From an uncultured Ruminococcus sp. (GTDB lineage Bacteria > Bacillota > Clostridia > Oscillospirales > Ruminococcaceae): a stretch of 15,881 nucleotides of DNA. The notes beneath the pieces were generated by a model. The model saw only the letters and a list, made by a program, of their open reading frames with translations. It had not been told where the DNA came from and searched no databases. Where the stretch lies: the NCBI GenBank assembly GCA_900545125.1, contig UQXS01000029.1, positions 1 to 15,881 on the forward strand, given 5' to 3'. Shown piece by piece: positions 8,062 to 15,106 of this stretch. Each line of letters opens with the position of its first letter. Positions within the stretch are counted from its first letter, which is position 1. The translations under genes and the position numbers were made by a program.

Positions 8062-8085
8062 AGCAGCTTTGGCTGCTGATTTTTT
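8062..8085 (+). terminator. Small hairpin with T run between tRNA-Gly and tRNA-Arg
   Basis: A six-pair stem AGCAGC/GCTGCT with a TTTG loop is followed by GATTTTTT. It looks like a short intrinsic terminator; since no promoter is visible before tRNA-Arg, it may be a partial terminator or a processing signal. Confidence 0.55.
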
Positions 8086-8097
8086 CTACAGATATTT

Positions 8098-8174
8098 GCG
8101 CCTTTAACTCAGCTGGATAGAGTAACTGCCTTCTAAGCAGTAAGCCGCTGGTTCGAATCCAGCAAGGCGCGCCA
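8098..8174 (+). tRNA. tRNA-Arg, anticodon TCT
   Basis: Acceptor GCGCCTT pairs with AAGGCGC, discriminator G, encoded CCA. The anticodon arm ACTGC-CTTCTAA-GCAGT gives TCT, and the T loop is TTCGAAT. It lies 42 bases after tRNA-Gly. Confidence 0.95.
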
Positions 8175-8180
8175 TCTATG

Positions 8181-8257
8181 GTGGGTGTAGCTTAGCTGGT
8201 TAAAGCGTCGGATTGTGGTCCCGAAGATCGTGGGTTCGAATCCCATCTCCCACCCCA
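8181..8257 (+). tRNA. tRNA-His, anticodon GTG
   Basis: The acceptor strand GTGGGTG faces CTCCCAC, C73 and CCA are encoded, and a G lies at position -1 (8180), the His identity pair. The anticodon loop TTGTGGT gives GTG. Two positions do not pair by eye: T6 with T67 in the acceptor, and A31 with C39 at the end of the anticodon stem (TCGGA / CCCGA). Confidence 0.9.
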
Positions 8258-8264
8258 CCAAAGT

Positions 8265-8296
8265 AAAACCGTTCTTCCAAAGAAGAGCGGTTTTTT
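8265..8296 (+). terminator. Terminator of the tRNA cluster
   Basis: A nine-pair stem (8269-8277 with 8282-8290, one G-T pair) extended by A-T pairs, with a CAAA loop and six T after it, eight bases past tRNA-His. Confidence 0.92.
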
Positions 8297-8323
8297 GTTG
8301 TCCTTATTTCCAGACACACAGAA

Positions 8324-8364
8324 CAAAACCCGGCAAGCGAAACATTTTCGCCTACCGGGTTTTG
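8324..8364 (-). terminator. Terminator of the amino acid ABC operon
   Basis: CAAAACCCGG (8324-8333) pairs with CCGGGTTTTG (8355-8364), with an inner stem GCGAAA/TTTCGC. On the minus strand it follows the ATPase stop codon by about 15 bases and ends in GGGTTTTG. The symmetric A and T tracts mean it could also act on the plus strand. Confidence 0.8.
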
Positions 8365-8379
8365 CTTTATAGAACCGAC

Positions 8380-9144
8380 TCAGTCCGCATAATGGTTCAG
8401 GAACTGCTGGGTACGCTCTTTTTTCGGATGTACGAAAATCTCGTCCGGTGTACCCTCTTCGATAATCATGCCGTCCGCCATAAAGATGACACGGTCAGAA
8501 ACCGCCTGCGCAAAGCGCATTTCATGGGTGACGATTACCATGGTCATGTGATCCTCTGCCAGAAGCCGGATGACCTCCAGGATTTCTCCGGTCAGCTCCG
8601 GATCCAGCGCCGAGGTTGGCTCATCAAAGAACAGGATGGACGGCGAGAGCGCCAGCGCACGCACGATGGCGACACGCTGCTGCTGTCCGCCGGACAGCTC
8701 ACAGGGATAGGCAGCGGTTTTCTGCTCCAGCCCCACCTTTTTCAGCAGACGAATCGCCACCTCTTCCGCCTCCTGCTTGGAGCGCTTCAGCAGCAAGCGC
8801 TGCGGCTCTACGATGTTTTTCATCACGGAGTAGTGCGGAAACAGGTTGAAGTTCTGGAACACCAGTCCGAAGTACTTCTGAATCTGCTGGAACTGCTTTT
8901 TCGGCGCATAGACGACCTTTCCGGCTTCTGTCGTCTGTGCTGCGACCTCCCCCATATAGGCGATAGAACCGCCGCTCAGCGTTTCCAAAAAGGTGGCGCA
9001 GCGGAGCAAGGTGGACTTTCCCGAACCGGACGGCCCGATGATGGAGACCACTTCCCCTTTCCGAACCGTCAGGGAGATGTCTTTCAGTACCTGCACATCG
9101 TTGAACTGTTTTTTCAAATGTGTGATTGTTAAATATTCTTCCAC
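8380..9144 (-). CDS. Polar amino acid ABC transporter ATPase (HisP/GlnQ type)
   Basis: The 254-residue ATPase drives uptake by the adjacent permease. Visible motifs are Walker A GPSGSGKST (37-45), Q-loop Gln97 in VFQNFNLF, signature LSGGQQQR (150-157), Walker B ILFFDE with Glu175, D-loop SALD (178-181) and the switch His207 in VTHE. The insertion at about 66-90 is the kind seen in HisP-like members. The start is a GTG at 9144, chosen because an AAGGAGG lies six bases before it and the MEEYLTITHLKK beginning aligns with the family start. It is the last gene of the three-gene operon, 11 bases after the permease, and a terminator follows. The substrate is probably a polar amino acid such as cystine or glutamine; the ATPase does not tell which. 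Confidence 0.95.
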   Translation of the reverse strand: MEEYLTITHLKKQFNDVQVLKDISLTVRKGEVVSIIGPSGSGKSTLLRCATFLETLSGGSIAYMGEVAAQTTEAGKVVYAPKKQFQQIQKYFGLVFQNFNLFPHYSVMKNIVEPQRLLLKRSKQEAEEVAIRLLKKVGLEQKTAAYPCELSGGQQQRVAIVRALALSPSILFFDEPTSALDPELTGEILEVIRLLAEDHMTMVIVTHEMRFAQAVSDRVIFMADGMIIEEGTPDEIFVHPKKERTQQFLNHYAD

Positions 9145-9155
9145 GATGTGCCTCC

Positions 9156-9809
9156 TTAAATTTTATAGTAGTTCAGTTTCTTTTCTACCAGGGACATGAT
9201 GCCGGCAATCAGCAGGTTAAACACGTAGTAGAAAATCGCCGCTGCTAGATAGGGCAGCATGGAGGTCTGCGCCACTGCGATCTGCTTGACCTCGGTGAAC
9301 AATTCCGTGTAGGCAATCGCAAAGGCAAGCGAGGTGTCCTTTACCAGCGTAATGGTTTCGTTGGTGACTGCCGGAAGAATCCGTTTGATGGTCTGCGGCA
9401 GAATGATTCGGAAAAACATCTGGCATCTTCCATAACCCAGAATGCGGGATGCCTCATACTGTCCCACCGGAATCGACTGAATGCCGCTGCGGAAGATCTC
9501 CGCAAAGTATGCGGCGTAGTTCAGAGAAAACGCAATGATGACCGCATAGAACCGGTAGGAGGTGCTCAGCGAGATGTTGAAGAGAAAGTACGGGCCGAAG
9601 TAGACCACGAGCAGCTGAAGCATCAGCGGCGTGCCACGAAGAACCGAGATATACAGTCGTGGAATCCACTGCAGCGGCTTCCACGCATACATCCGCATGG
9701 CGCAGATCAAAACGCCCAGCGGAATGGAAAACAGCAGCGTCAGGGCAAAGATCAGCAGCGTTTGCAGCGTGCTGTCCCCTAGCTGCATGACAATTTCAAG
9801 AAATGACAT
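9156..9809 (-). CDS. Polar amino acid ABC transporter permease (HisM/GlnP type)
   Basis: 217 residues with five or so hydrophobic segments, the family's usual size. The RGTPLMLQLLVVYFG motif near residue 60 and the EAA loop YEASRILGYGRCQMFFRIIL (about 118-137) are diagnostic of the His/Glu/Gln/Arg transporter permease family. As only one permease gene is present, the membrane part is most likely a homodimer. It lies 18 bases after the binding protein gene and 11 before the ATPase gene, with a short GAGG ribosome binding site before its ATG. Ligand not determined by this sequence. Confidence 0.93.
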   Translation of the reverse strand: MSFLEIVMQLGDSTLQTLLIFALTLLFSIPLGVLICAMRMYAWKPLQWIPRLYISVLRGTPLMLQLLVVYFGPYFLFNISLSTSYRFYAVIIAFSLNYAAYFAEIFRSGIQSIPVGQYEASRILGYGRCQMFFRIILPQTIKRILPAVTNETITLVKDTSLAFAIAYTELFTEVKQIAVAQTSMLPYLAAAIFYYVFNLLIAGIMSLVEKKLNYYKI

Positions 9810-9827
9810 AACTAGCCTCTTTTGTGA

Positions 9828-10634
9828 TTATTTTCCCAGAGTAATGCTGTCCTGCAGATCCCAATTTTCTGCGATCTTTTCGAAAGTTCCGTCTGCTGCC
9901 ATCTCGTCCAGTGTCTTCTGAACCTTGTCACGAAGCTCTGTGTTGCCCTTCTTAAAGCCGATGGCGTACTGCTCTGCTGCAAGCGGTTCATCCAGAATCG
10001 TGAATCCGCCGCTGCGGGATTCCAGCTGATAGTTGGCAACGCCGATATCCATTGCAATGGCATCCACAGCACCGGCTTCCAGATTCATGAAAGCAGTGTT
10101 GTAGTCGCCGACAACCAGCAGCTCTTTGAACGAGTTCTTCAGATCTGCGTTCTCGTCCTCGTCCAGTGCAGCCTGTGCAGAGGAATCGGTCTGTACTGCA
10201 ACGGTCTTTCCGGCGAGGTCATCGAATGACGCAATGCCGCTGTCTTCCTTGACCACGAATACCTGACTGTTATCCACATACGGCTCTGACCATGTGTAGT
10301 CGTCCTCTCTGCCGTTCATGGTAAAGCCATTCCAGATACAGCTGATGGTGCCGGAGTTCAGCTCCATGTCCTTGGCATCCCAGTCGATGGGGGTCTTTAC
10401 CAGTTCCCAGTTATTTCTGCTGCAAACCTCTGCGGCAAGATCCAGATCGAATCCAACGTACTCGCCGTTGTCGTCCTGATAGCCATACGGCGGAAATGCT
10501 GCGTCGAAACCAACAATGAATTTCGAATCATCTGCATTGGCTGACTTGCTGTCGGAAGTCTTATCGCCGCATCCTCCGCATGCGCCAAGCATTGCTGCTG
10601 CCAGAATCAGCGGTACCAGTCTTTTTTTCCACAT
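9828..10634 (-). CDS. Amino acid ABC transporter substrate-binding lipoprotein (SBP family 3)
   Basis: A 268-residue lipoprotein with a short signal peptide and an LGAC lipobox (Cys19), followed by a Ser/Asp/Lys linker. The mature part has the family 3 landmarks: FIVGFDAAFPPYGYQDDNGE, YVGFDLDLAAEV, the WSEPYVD strand, LAGKTVAVQTDSSA at the start of the second lobe, and AVDAIAMDIGVANY, whose Asp typically holds the amino group of the ligand. Length is normal. It captures an amino acid outside the membrane for the permease and ATPase encoded downstream. An AGGAGA sits before the ATG at 10634 and a strong promoter at 10700-10729. Related proteins bind cystine, glutamine or a broad range of polar amino acids. 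Confidence 0.95.
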   Translation of the reverse strand: MWKKRLVPLILAAAMLGACGGCGDKTSDSKSANADDSKFIVGFDAAFPPYGYQDDNGEYVGFDLDLAAEVCSRNNWELVKTPIDWDAKDMELNSGTISCIWNGFTMNGREDDYTWSEPYVDNSQVFVVKEDSGIASFDDLAGKTVAVQTDSSAQAALDEDENADLKNSFKELLVVGDYNTAFMNLEAGAVDAIAMDIGVANYQLESRSGGFTILDEPLAAEQYAIGFKKGNTELRDKVQKTLDEMAADGTFEKIAENWDLQDSITLGK

Positions 10635-10665
10635 ATCACATTCTCCTTTTTGCTTTCTGTATGAT

Positions 10666-10683
10666 AGAGCCGGATTCGACTCT
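10666..10683 (-). other. Small leader hairpin before the amino acid transporter operon
   Basis: AGAGTCG and CGGCTCT on the minus strand form a seven-pair stem (one G-T) with a four-base loop, inside the short leader. There is no T run, so it is not a terminator; it may protect the 5' end. Significance is uncertain. Confidence 0.35.
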
Positions 10684-10699
10684 AAAATAACATGTTACT

Positions 10700-10729
10700 A
10701 TTATAGCACGATAAAACGCACGCTGTCAA
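10700..10729 (-). promoter_or_regulatory. Promoter of the amino acid ABC operon
   Basis: A perfect TTGACA (10724-10729), 18-base spacer and perfect TATAAT (10700-10705) on the minus strand. The expected start near 10693 lies in the ten-base palindrome TAACATGTTA (10688-10697), a possible repressor site. Confidence 0.88.
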
Positions 10730-10737
10730 GCCCCAGC

Positions 10738-10780
10738 AAAAAGCGGCATGCACCGCTCTGCCGAGAAGTCCATGCCGCTT
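10738..10780 (-). terminator. Terminator of the ABC-2/LytTR operon
   Basis: AAGCGGCATG at 10741-10750 pairs perfectly with CATGCCGCTT at 10771-10780 and, read on the minus strand, is followed by TTTTT. It lies 25 bases after the lipoprotein stop codon and eight bases before the next promoter's -35. Confidence 0.88.
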
Positions 10781-10805
10781 GGGAGGAAAATGAAGTTTAC
10801 TCGTC

Positions 10806-11576
10806 TTAGTAGGTCTGTCCGTCGAACGACACACTGCTGATCTTCCATGTGCCATTCTCCAAAGTGGCAACGATAACGCAGTCATCTGTCGAGCCAAAAT
10901 CGTCGTACTGCATCGTGGCAGTGAACGAAGTATCTGTCACATCAGTGACTGTCGGTGTTTGCGTTGTCCATGCAAACCCGCCGCTTGTGGCGTATACCTT
11001 GCCATAGAGTGCATCGTCTACGTCAATGTACAGCGGAGAACTCGACCCGTATACGCCGAGAAGGTTGGAATAGCGGGAGAGAATGAGCGGCTGCGTCAGA
11101 TAGCTTTCCATGTACGACTGCAGGTCAGCTGTGTTGGAGAACTGTGTTCCGAATACTGCCTCATAATCTGCGCCGTACCGGTTGGAAGTGTAGGTCTTGC
11201 TCTCGTCCTTGGGCAGATTGCCGCTGCCGATCTGTTCGATGTAATTCAGCGCACCGAACAGGCTGAAAGCAGTTTCCTGCAAGTCACTGTTGTCTGAAGC
11301 AGCAGCCGTGGTGGTGCTTTCCGAAGTGGTTTCTGTGCCTGATGTGCTCTCGGAAGACGCTGCACTCTCTGCTGTGGTGGAATCCGGCGAGGGAATCGTC
11401 GCAGAGGCGGAATCTGTGGTCTGGGGTTCTGCGGTTTCGGCAGAAGTCGTTTCTGTTGCAGTTGTCACTGTACCGGAAGAACTGCTGTCTAAACCAACTT
11501 CGGTACAGCCGGCTGCGGTGGTCAGAGCAGAAACGGCAAGCATACCTGCCAGTAATTTTGTGAGATGTTTTTTCAT
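10806..11576 (-). CDS. Ser/Thr-rich lipoprotein of unknown function
   Basis: 256 residues with a lipoprotein signal peptide ending in TTAAGC (Cys24). Residues about 28-98 are a low-complexity Ser/Thr/Ala/Glu linker that would hold the C-terminal domain away from the membrane through the cell wall. Residues about 100-256 form a globular domain with the pattern LQSYMESYLTQPLI, then SPLYIDVDDALYGKVYA, then a closing ENGTWKISSVSFD. That pattern recalls the IseA (YoeB) DL-endopeptidase-inhibitor fold, but the likeness is by eye and weak; another NTF2-like or secreted domain is equally possible. Its ATG overlaps the stop of the DUF3021 gene by four bases (ATGA), so it belongs to the ABC-2/LytTR operon and is the last gene. 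Confidence 0.8.
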   Translation of the reverse strand: MKKHLTKLLAGMLAVSALTTAAGCTEVGLDSSSSGTVTTATETTSAETAEPQTTDSASATIPSPDSTTAESAASSESTSGTETTSESTTTAAASDNSDLQETAFSLFGALNYIEQIGSGNLPKDESKTYTSNRYGADYEAVFGTQFSNTADLQSYMESYLTQPLILSRYSNLLGVYGSSSPLYIDVDDALYGKVYATSGGFAWTTQTPTVTDVTDTSFTATMQYDDFGSTDDCVIVATLENGTWKISSVSFDGQTY

Positions 11577-12043
11577 TGTGAGTCACCTTTCTTTTGATGT
11601 TTGGAGTGATATTGCTCCAATTTTTTATTCATTGCGTCTGCAATGATCTTGTTGCGGTAGTAGTTCAGGAAAAACGTAAAGCCATAAACGCCTGCCGAAG
11701 TCAGACACATGGCGATGACACTGCCGACGTTCCAGCAGTACCAGTGATAGAAGTAACCGCAAATAAGCACAACGATGGTTACAGCGATATAGTGCACTGC
11801 AATCCATATCCAAAATGTCTTTTTCTTTGGCTCTCTTTTCGAATAAAACGCCAGTTCCGTAATCAAGCCGCAAAAGATGCCGACAGACAGAATCTCAGGA
11901 AGCATGAGAAAATTGATGTTGGCTTCTGCCAAAGGAACTCCCATTGTTAAAATAGAGATACCGCCCCAAATCATACAGGCGATGAGGGTTCCGGTGGTAA
12001 TTGTGGTAATGTAATTCATCAAACGCCGCAATTTTTCTTTCAT
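11573..12043 (-). CDS. DUF3021 family four-helix membrane protein
   Basis: 156 residues from the ATG at 12043, chosen because GAGGTG lies six bases before it. A TTG seven codons upstream keeps the frame open but overlaps the LytTR stop and has no ribosome binding site. Four hydrophobic segments are visible (about 12-36, 45-62, 74-95 and 102-125), with Trp/Tyr-rich loops and a basic C-terminal tail. DUF3021 genes regularly sit next to stand-alone LytTR genes. In streptococcal LytTR regulatory systems such as HdrRM and BrsRM a small membrane protein inhibits the paired regulator, so a membrane sensor or anti-activator role is likely. The gene starts 10 bases after the LytTR gene. Confidence 0.85.
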   Translation of the reverse strand: MKEKLRRLMNYITTITTGTLIACMIWGGISILTMGVPLAEANINFLMLPEILSVGIFCGLITELAFYSKREPKKKTFWIWIAVHYIAVTIVVLICGYFYHWYCWNVGSVIAMCLTSAGVYGFTFFLNYYRNKIIADAMNKKLEQYHSKHQKKGDSQ

Positions 12044-12053
12044 GTTCTTCACC

Positions 12054-12494
12054 TCACAATCCAAGCTGCTTTCGGATGACGGGAACGTACTGTCTGGAGA
12101 TCATGACTTTCTCCCCGTTTTGCAGAATCGCCTCGAACCGTCCGCTGACAGCCGGCCGGAACCGGCTGACTTTGGCAAGGTTCAGGATCATGGATTTTGA
12201 AATCCGGACAAAGCCGGCGTTCGGGAACTGGTGTTCGATCTCGTAGAGCCGGAGCTTTAACTCAGCGACGTTTTGTTCGCCATAGGCAAAGACTTTGTTG
12301 TCCACTGATTCGAAGTAGTAGACATCGTCCGGATCCAGAAGACCCATGCTTCCGTCTGTATAGTAACCCGTCAGCTTCTCCTCGTCTGTCTTGAGGAGCT
12401 GGAGCAGTTCCAAAATTTTAGGGCTGAGATTTTCGGCACGAATGATGATCTCCTCCCCCTGTCCGGGAAGCGGATTCTCAATGGTAATTTTCAT
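12054..12494 (-). CDS. Stand-alone LytTR-family DNA-binding regulator
   Basis: 146 residues with no receiver domain. Residues about 50-146 are a LytTR domain: DVYYFESVDNKVFAYG, then FVRISKSMILNLAKVSRFRP, then LQNGEKVMISRQYVPVIRK, matching the family's F-x-R-x-x-x-S and final S-R-x-Y features. The first 45 residues form a short alpha/beta extension common to this subgroup. Without a receiver domain its activity is probably set by protein contact, the neighbouring DUF3021 protein being the natural candidate. LytTR proteins bind pairs of about nine-base direct repeats 21-22 bases apart; a pair of TTACC motifs with that spacing lies before the operon promoter. The ATG overlaps the permease stop by four bases (ATGA). 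Confidence 0.93.
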   Translation of the reverse strand: MKITIENPLPGQGEEIIIRAENLSPKILELLQLLKTDEEKLTGYYTDGSMGLLDPDDVYYFESVDNKVFAYGEQNVAELKLRLYEIEHQFPNAGFVRISKSMILNLAKVSRFRPAVSGRFEAILQNGEKVMISRQYVPVIRKQLGL

Positions 12495-13384
12495 CTGTCT
12501 TTTTTCTCCTGAAGAATATGGATGAGAACATAACCGGCGGTCAAAACCGCAACGGCAATTCCCAGAATGACATACATCATGGAAAGCGGTACTTCCCGCT
12601 CAAAGAACAAGAGCCGGCAGTCTGTCCTCTCCCGAATGCCCGTGATGAGTTCCGCCGGAAGCTGCTGTGCTTCCAGCTTCTCAAAGACGCCGTGCAGAGC
12701 GTGGTTTCGAATGAGAGAGGTGCCATAAGTGCCGGGAAGAAACAGCAGGACTTTTTGGAGGGTGTCGCCGAAGCTGGAAATCGGCATGTAAGCACCGCAC
12801 ACAAAGCCGTATCCGGCGCTGACAATGGTTCCCACTGCGGAAACCTGTCCCTGCGTGGAGAGGAAGCCGTTGCAAATGGAGGAGAGGGATGTTCCAAAGA
12901 GCACCAGCAGCACAATATCCAGCACCATCCATGCAACGTCGGACAGCGCCATATCATAACCCACGGCATGCACGTAAATCAGTCCGGCAAGCAATGCGAT
13001 AAAACAGATGATCCATGTGACCAGTGCGGAGGAAATGAAATAACTGATGGAAATGAGATGACTTTTTGCCGGTGAAATGGCAATGTCCTTTTGTGCACCG
13101 GTGATCTTGTCCTGTACCATCCGCATATTGGCGCAGAACGCCACGGTGATGCAGCAGACCGCCAGAAGCGAGGAGAGCAGTTCTCCGGCAACCATGGAGT
13201 TGACGATGGTATCAGACACGGCGATTCCCTCCGGAATCGAACTCCGAAAGCTGTCGGCGTAGACACTCCCCAAAAATGTGACGTAGAGTACCAGCAGAAC
13301 CAGCGGGGTAATCAGCGCCGTGAAAAACATGCCCTTGTCTTTGAAAAACAGCTTGGTGTTGCGCAAAATCATGGTATACAGCAT
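12491..13384 (-). CDS. ABC-2 type transporter permease
   Basis: 297 residues with six hydrophobic segments. It begins LRNTKLFFKDKGMFFTALIT, the amphipathic start and first helix usual for ABC-2 exporters. A large extracellular loop (about 40-65) follows helix 1, and a second near 225-262 precedes the last helix. The GAYMPISSFGDTLQKVLLFLP stretch is typical of the drug and polyketide exporter branch. The ATG at 13384 immediately follows the ATPase TAA. With the ATPase it should export, or be a sensor for, an unknown hydrophobic compound, lipid or peptide. Confidence 0.9.
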   Translation of the reverse strand: MLYTMILRNTKLFFKDKGMFFTALITPLVLLVLYVTFLGSVYADSFRSSIPEGIAVSDTIVNSMVAGELLSSLLAVCCITVAFCANMRMVQDKITGAQKDIAISPAKSHLISISYFISSALVTWIICFIALLAGLIYVHAVGYDMALSDVAWMVLDIVLLVLFGTSLSSICNGFLSTQGQVSAVGTIVSAGYGFVCGAYMPISSFGDTLQKVLLFLPGTYGTSLIRNHALHGVFEKLEAQQLPAELITGIRERTDCRLLFFEREVPLSMMYVILGIAVAVLTAGYVLIHILQEKKDR

Positions 13385-14299
13385 TTACCTCTCCCCCTCT
13401 GCCACGTGCTTTCCGGTTACTGTCAGAAAGACGTCATCCATTTTTCCCTTGGTGACCTCATAATCCCGAAAGCATTCCGGATGTTCCAGAATCAGCTTGG
13501 TTACTGCCTGTGTATTCGGCACAGTCAGGCGAAACGTAATACCGTCTTTGCAATAGGGAACGCCAAGCTGCTGCACCTCGGATTCCGATGCACCGTACAG
13601 CGTGATAAAATCGCCGGTGTATGTGTTTTTGAGATCCAGCGGCGTTCCCTCTGCGGCAATCTTTCCGCCGTCCAGAATGACAACATAGTCGGCATCCGCC
13701 GTTTCCTCCATGTAGTGTGTTGTGAGAAAGACGGTCAGCCCTGCAGTTTTGCGCAGTGTGTGAATGACATCCCACACCATGTGCCGTGTCTGGGGGTCGA
13801 GACCTGTGGTTGGCTCGTCCAGAATCAGGAGCTTTGGCTGGTGGAAGATAGCTCTGGCAATGTCGATGCGCCGGCGCTGTCCGCCGGAGAGTTTTCCTAC
13901 CTGCCGTTTCAGCAGCGGTTCCAGCTGAAAAAGCGCTGTGACCTCTGCCAGACGTGTTCGGAACGCCTCGCCGCGAATGCCGTAGAGTGCTGCCCGATAT
14001 TTCAGATTCTCCAGCACAGTCAGCTGCGCATCCAGCACGGAGTTCTGAAAGACCACACCCAGAGTCCGTGCGATCTCTGCACTGTGATGGCAAAGTTCTT
14101 TTCCGTCCACCCAGATTTCTCCGCTGTCCCGCTTCAGCTGACCGCAGAGCATGGAAATGGTGGTGCTTTTTCCGGCACCGTTTACGCCAAGAAAGGTAAA
14201 AAGCTGTCCGGTTCTCACGGAAAAGCTGAGGTCGTCTACTGCACGAACAGCGCCGTAGCTCTTACAGAGATGCCGGATTTCGATGATGTTCTTCGCCAT
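13385..14299 (-). CDS. ABC-2 exporter ATPase (DrrA/CcmA-like)
   Basis: 304 residues. Walker A GVNGAGKST (38-46), Q-loop Gln85, signature LSGGQRRR (137-144), Walker B LLILDE with Glu162, D-loop GLD (166-168) and switch His195 in TTHYMEE. The C-terminal 80 or so residues form the regulatory extension of the DrrA branch and end in KGKMDDVFLTVTGK, a family signature. It is the first gene of the operon, with AAGGAG before the ATG and a promoter at 14350-14378. It powers the permease encoded next to it. Substrates in this branch range from antibiotics to lipids, and none can be assigned here. Confidence 0.94.
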   Translation of the reverse strand: MAKNIIEIRHLCKSYGAVRAVDDLSFSVRTGQLFTFLGVNGAGKSTTISMLCGQLKRDSGEIWVDGKELCHHSAEIARTLGVVFQNSVLDAQLTVLENLKYRAALYGIRGEAFRTRLAEVTALFQLEPLLKRQVGKLSGGQRRRIDIARAIFHQPKLLILDEPTTGLDPQTRHMVWDVIHTLRKTAGLTVFLTTHYMEETADADYVVILDGGKIAAEGTPLDLKNTYTGDFITLYGASESEVQQLGVPYCKDGITFRLTVPNTQAVTKLILEHPECFRDYEVTKGKMDDVFLTVTGKHVAEGER

Positions 14300-14349
14300 G
14301 GTGTTGCTCCTTCTCCCGATTGGGCGGTTTCGTTTGACTGGTAATTCTG

Positions 14350-14378
14350 ATTATATCCCATTCCGGTGTGAAAATCAA
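14350..14378 (-). promoter_or_regulatory. Promoter of the ABC-2/LytTR operon
   Basis: On the minus strand TTGATT (14373-14378), a 17-base spacer and a perfect TATAAT (14350-14355). The weak -35 (four of six) is what one expects if an activator assists; the leader to the ATG is about 45 bases. Confidence 0.75.
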
Positions 14379-14387
14379 GGGAAACAT

Positions 14388-14414
14388 GGTAAGTGGTATC
14401 AAAACGAGGGGTAA
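14388..14414 (-). promoter_or_regulatory. Paired TTACC direct repeats, candidate LytTR operator
   Basis: On the minus strand GGTTACC (TTACC at 14410-14414) and CTTACC (TTACC at 14388-14392) are 22 bases apart, two helical turns, and end nine bases upstream of the -35. LytTR regulators bind direct repeats with about this spacing. The motif match to the known consensus is partial. Confidence 0.4.
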
Positions 14415-14419
14415 CCTGC

Positions 14420-14455
14420 AAAAAGCTGCCCGCAGAAACTTCTGCGAACAGCTTT
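14420..14455 (-). terminator. Terminator of the flavin reductase gene
   Basis: AAAGCTG/CAGCTTT outer stem with GCAGAA/TTCTGC inner stem, and TTTTT on the minus strand, 31 bases after the stop codon. Confidence 0.88.
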
Positions 14456-14486
14456 CTTTACAAGTATCACAAATGTATCTTTCCGA

Positions 14487-15047
14487 TTACTTCAGCTTTG
14501 CGCCGTCACTGAATGCATTGCCGACCTTTTCGCCCAGCTTCAAATAGGTGTGGTTTGCCGGATCAAAGGCAATGGGCTGGAACTTGGCGAGATCGATCTT
14601 GCCGTCTGCGCTGAGGATGGCTTCGTCTGCGCTGACATTGACAATTTCACCGATCATACATTCCGACTCTGCATCGTAGCTCACCAGCTTGCACTCCAGC
14701 GTCAGCGGGAACTCCGTAATCATGGGCGCATCCACCTTGTCGCTCTTTACGGTGTGCAGACCGGACTTCTCCATCTTATCCGGCGTATCATTTCCGGAAA
14801 CGATTCCCACGTAGTCGGCTTCTGTCACGTGAGCAGCATCTGCCATGCTTACGGTGAAGGCTTTCCGTGCGAGGATGTTTTTCACAGTCTTGTGCTTGTG
14901 GCTGAGGTACAGTGCGACTTTGTCGCTGTCGCAGACAGAACCCCATGCAGCGTTCATGGCATCGGCTTTGCCAGCTTCGTCATAAGAAGCAATGATCAAA
15001 ACCGGCATCGGATATAAATAAGACTTTACTCCGAGATTTTTTCTCAT
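14487..15047 (-). CDS. Flavin reductase family protein (flavoredoxin-like FMN-binding)
   Basis: 186 residues, a cytoplasmic single-domain split-barrel protein. The pattern SYLYPMPVLIIASYDEAGK, then DAMNAAWGSVCDSDKVALYL with SHKHKTVKNIL, is the FMN-binding core, and FPLTLECKLVS followed by CMIGEIVNVSADE is the dimer-forming second half. Such proteins bind FMN and pass electrons from NAD(P)H or ferredoxin; the partner is not evident. The length is normal. AGGAGG lies eight bases before the ATG. It is a single-gene unit with its own promoter and terminator, divergent from the symporter gene. Confidence 0.92.
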   Translation of the reverse strand: MRKNLGVKSYLYPMPVLIIASYDEAGKADAMNAAWGSVCDSDKVALYLSHKHKTVKNILARKAFTVSMADAAHVTEADYVGIVSGNDTPDKMEKSGLHTVKSDKVDAPMITEFPLTLECKLVSYDAESECMIGEIVNVSADEAILSADGKIDLAKFQPIAFDPANHTYLKLGEKVGNAFSDGAKLK

Positions 15048-15106
15048 AGTTCATTCCTCCTGAATATGTTTGAAATATACCGGCACTTTCCGCCGGCACT
15101 ATGTTT

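Noticed and set aside
8215..9132. Long plus-strand open frame (305 codons) from inside tRNA-His
   Set aside because: It starts in a tRNA gene, runs antisense to a clear ABC ATPase and shows no known protein pattern.
11290..11646. Val/Ser/Ala-rich plus-strand frame of 118 codons
   Set aside because: It mirrors the low-complexity Ser/Thr linker of the lipoprotein on the other strand.
13091..14344. 417-codon plus-strand open frame
   Set aside because: It is antisense to the ABC-2 permease and ATPase genes, whose motifs are unmistakable; the His/Cys/Gln-rich product is typical of a shadow frame.
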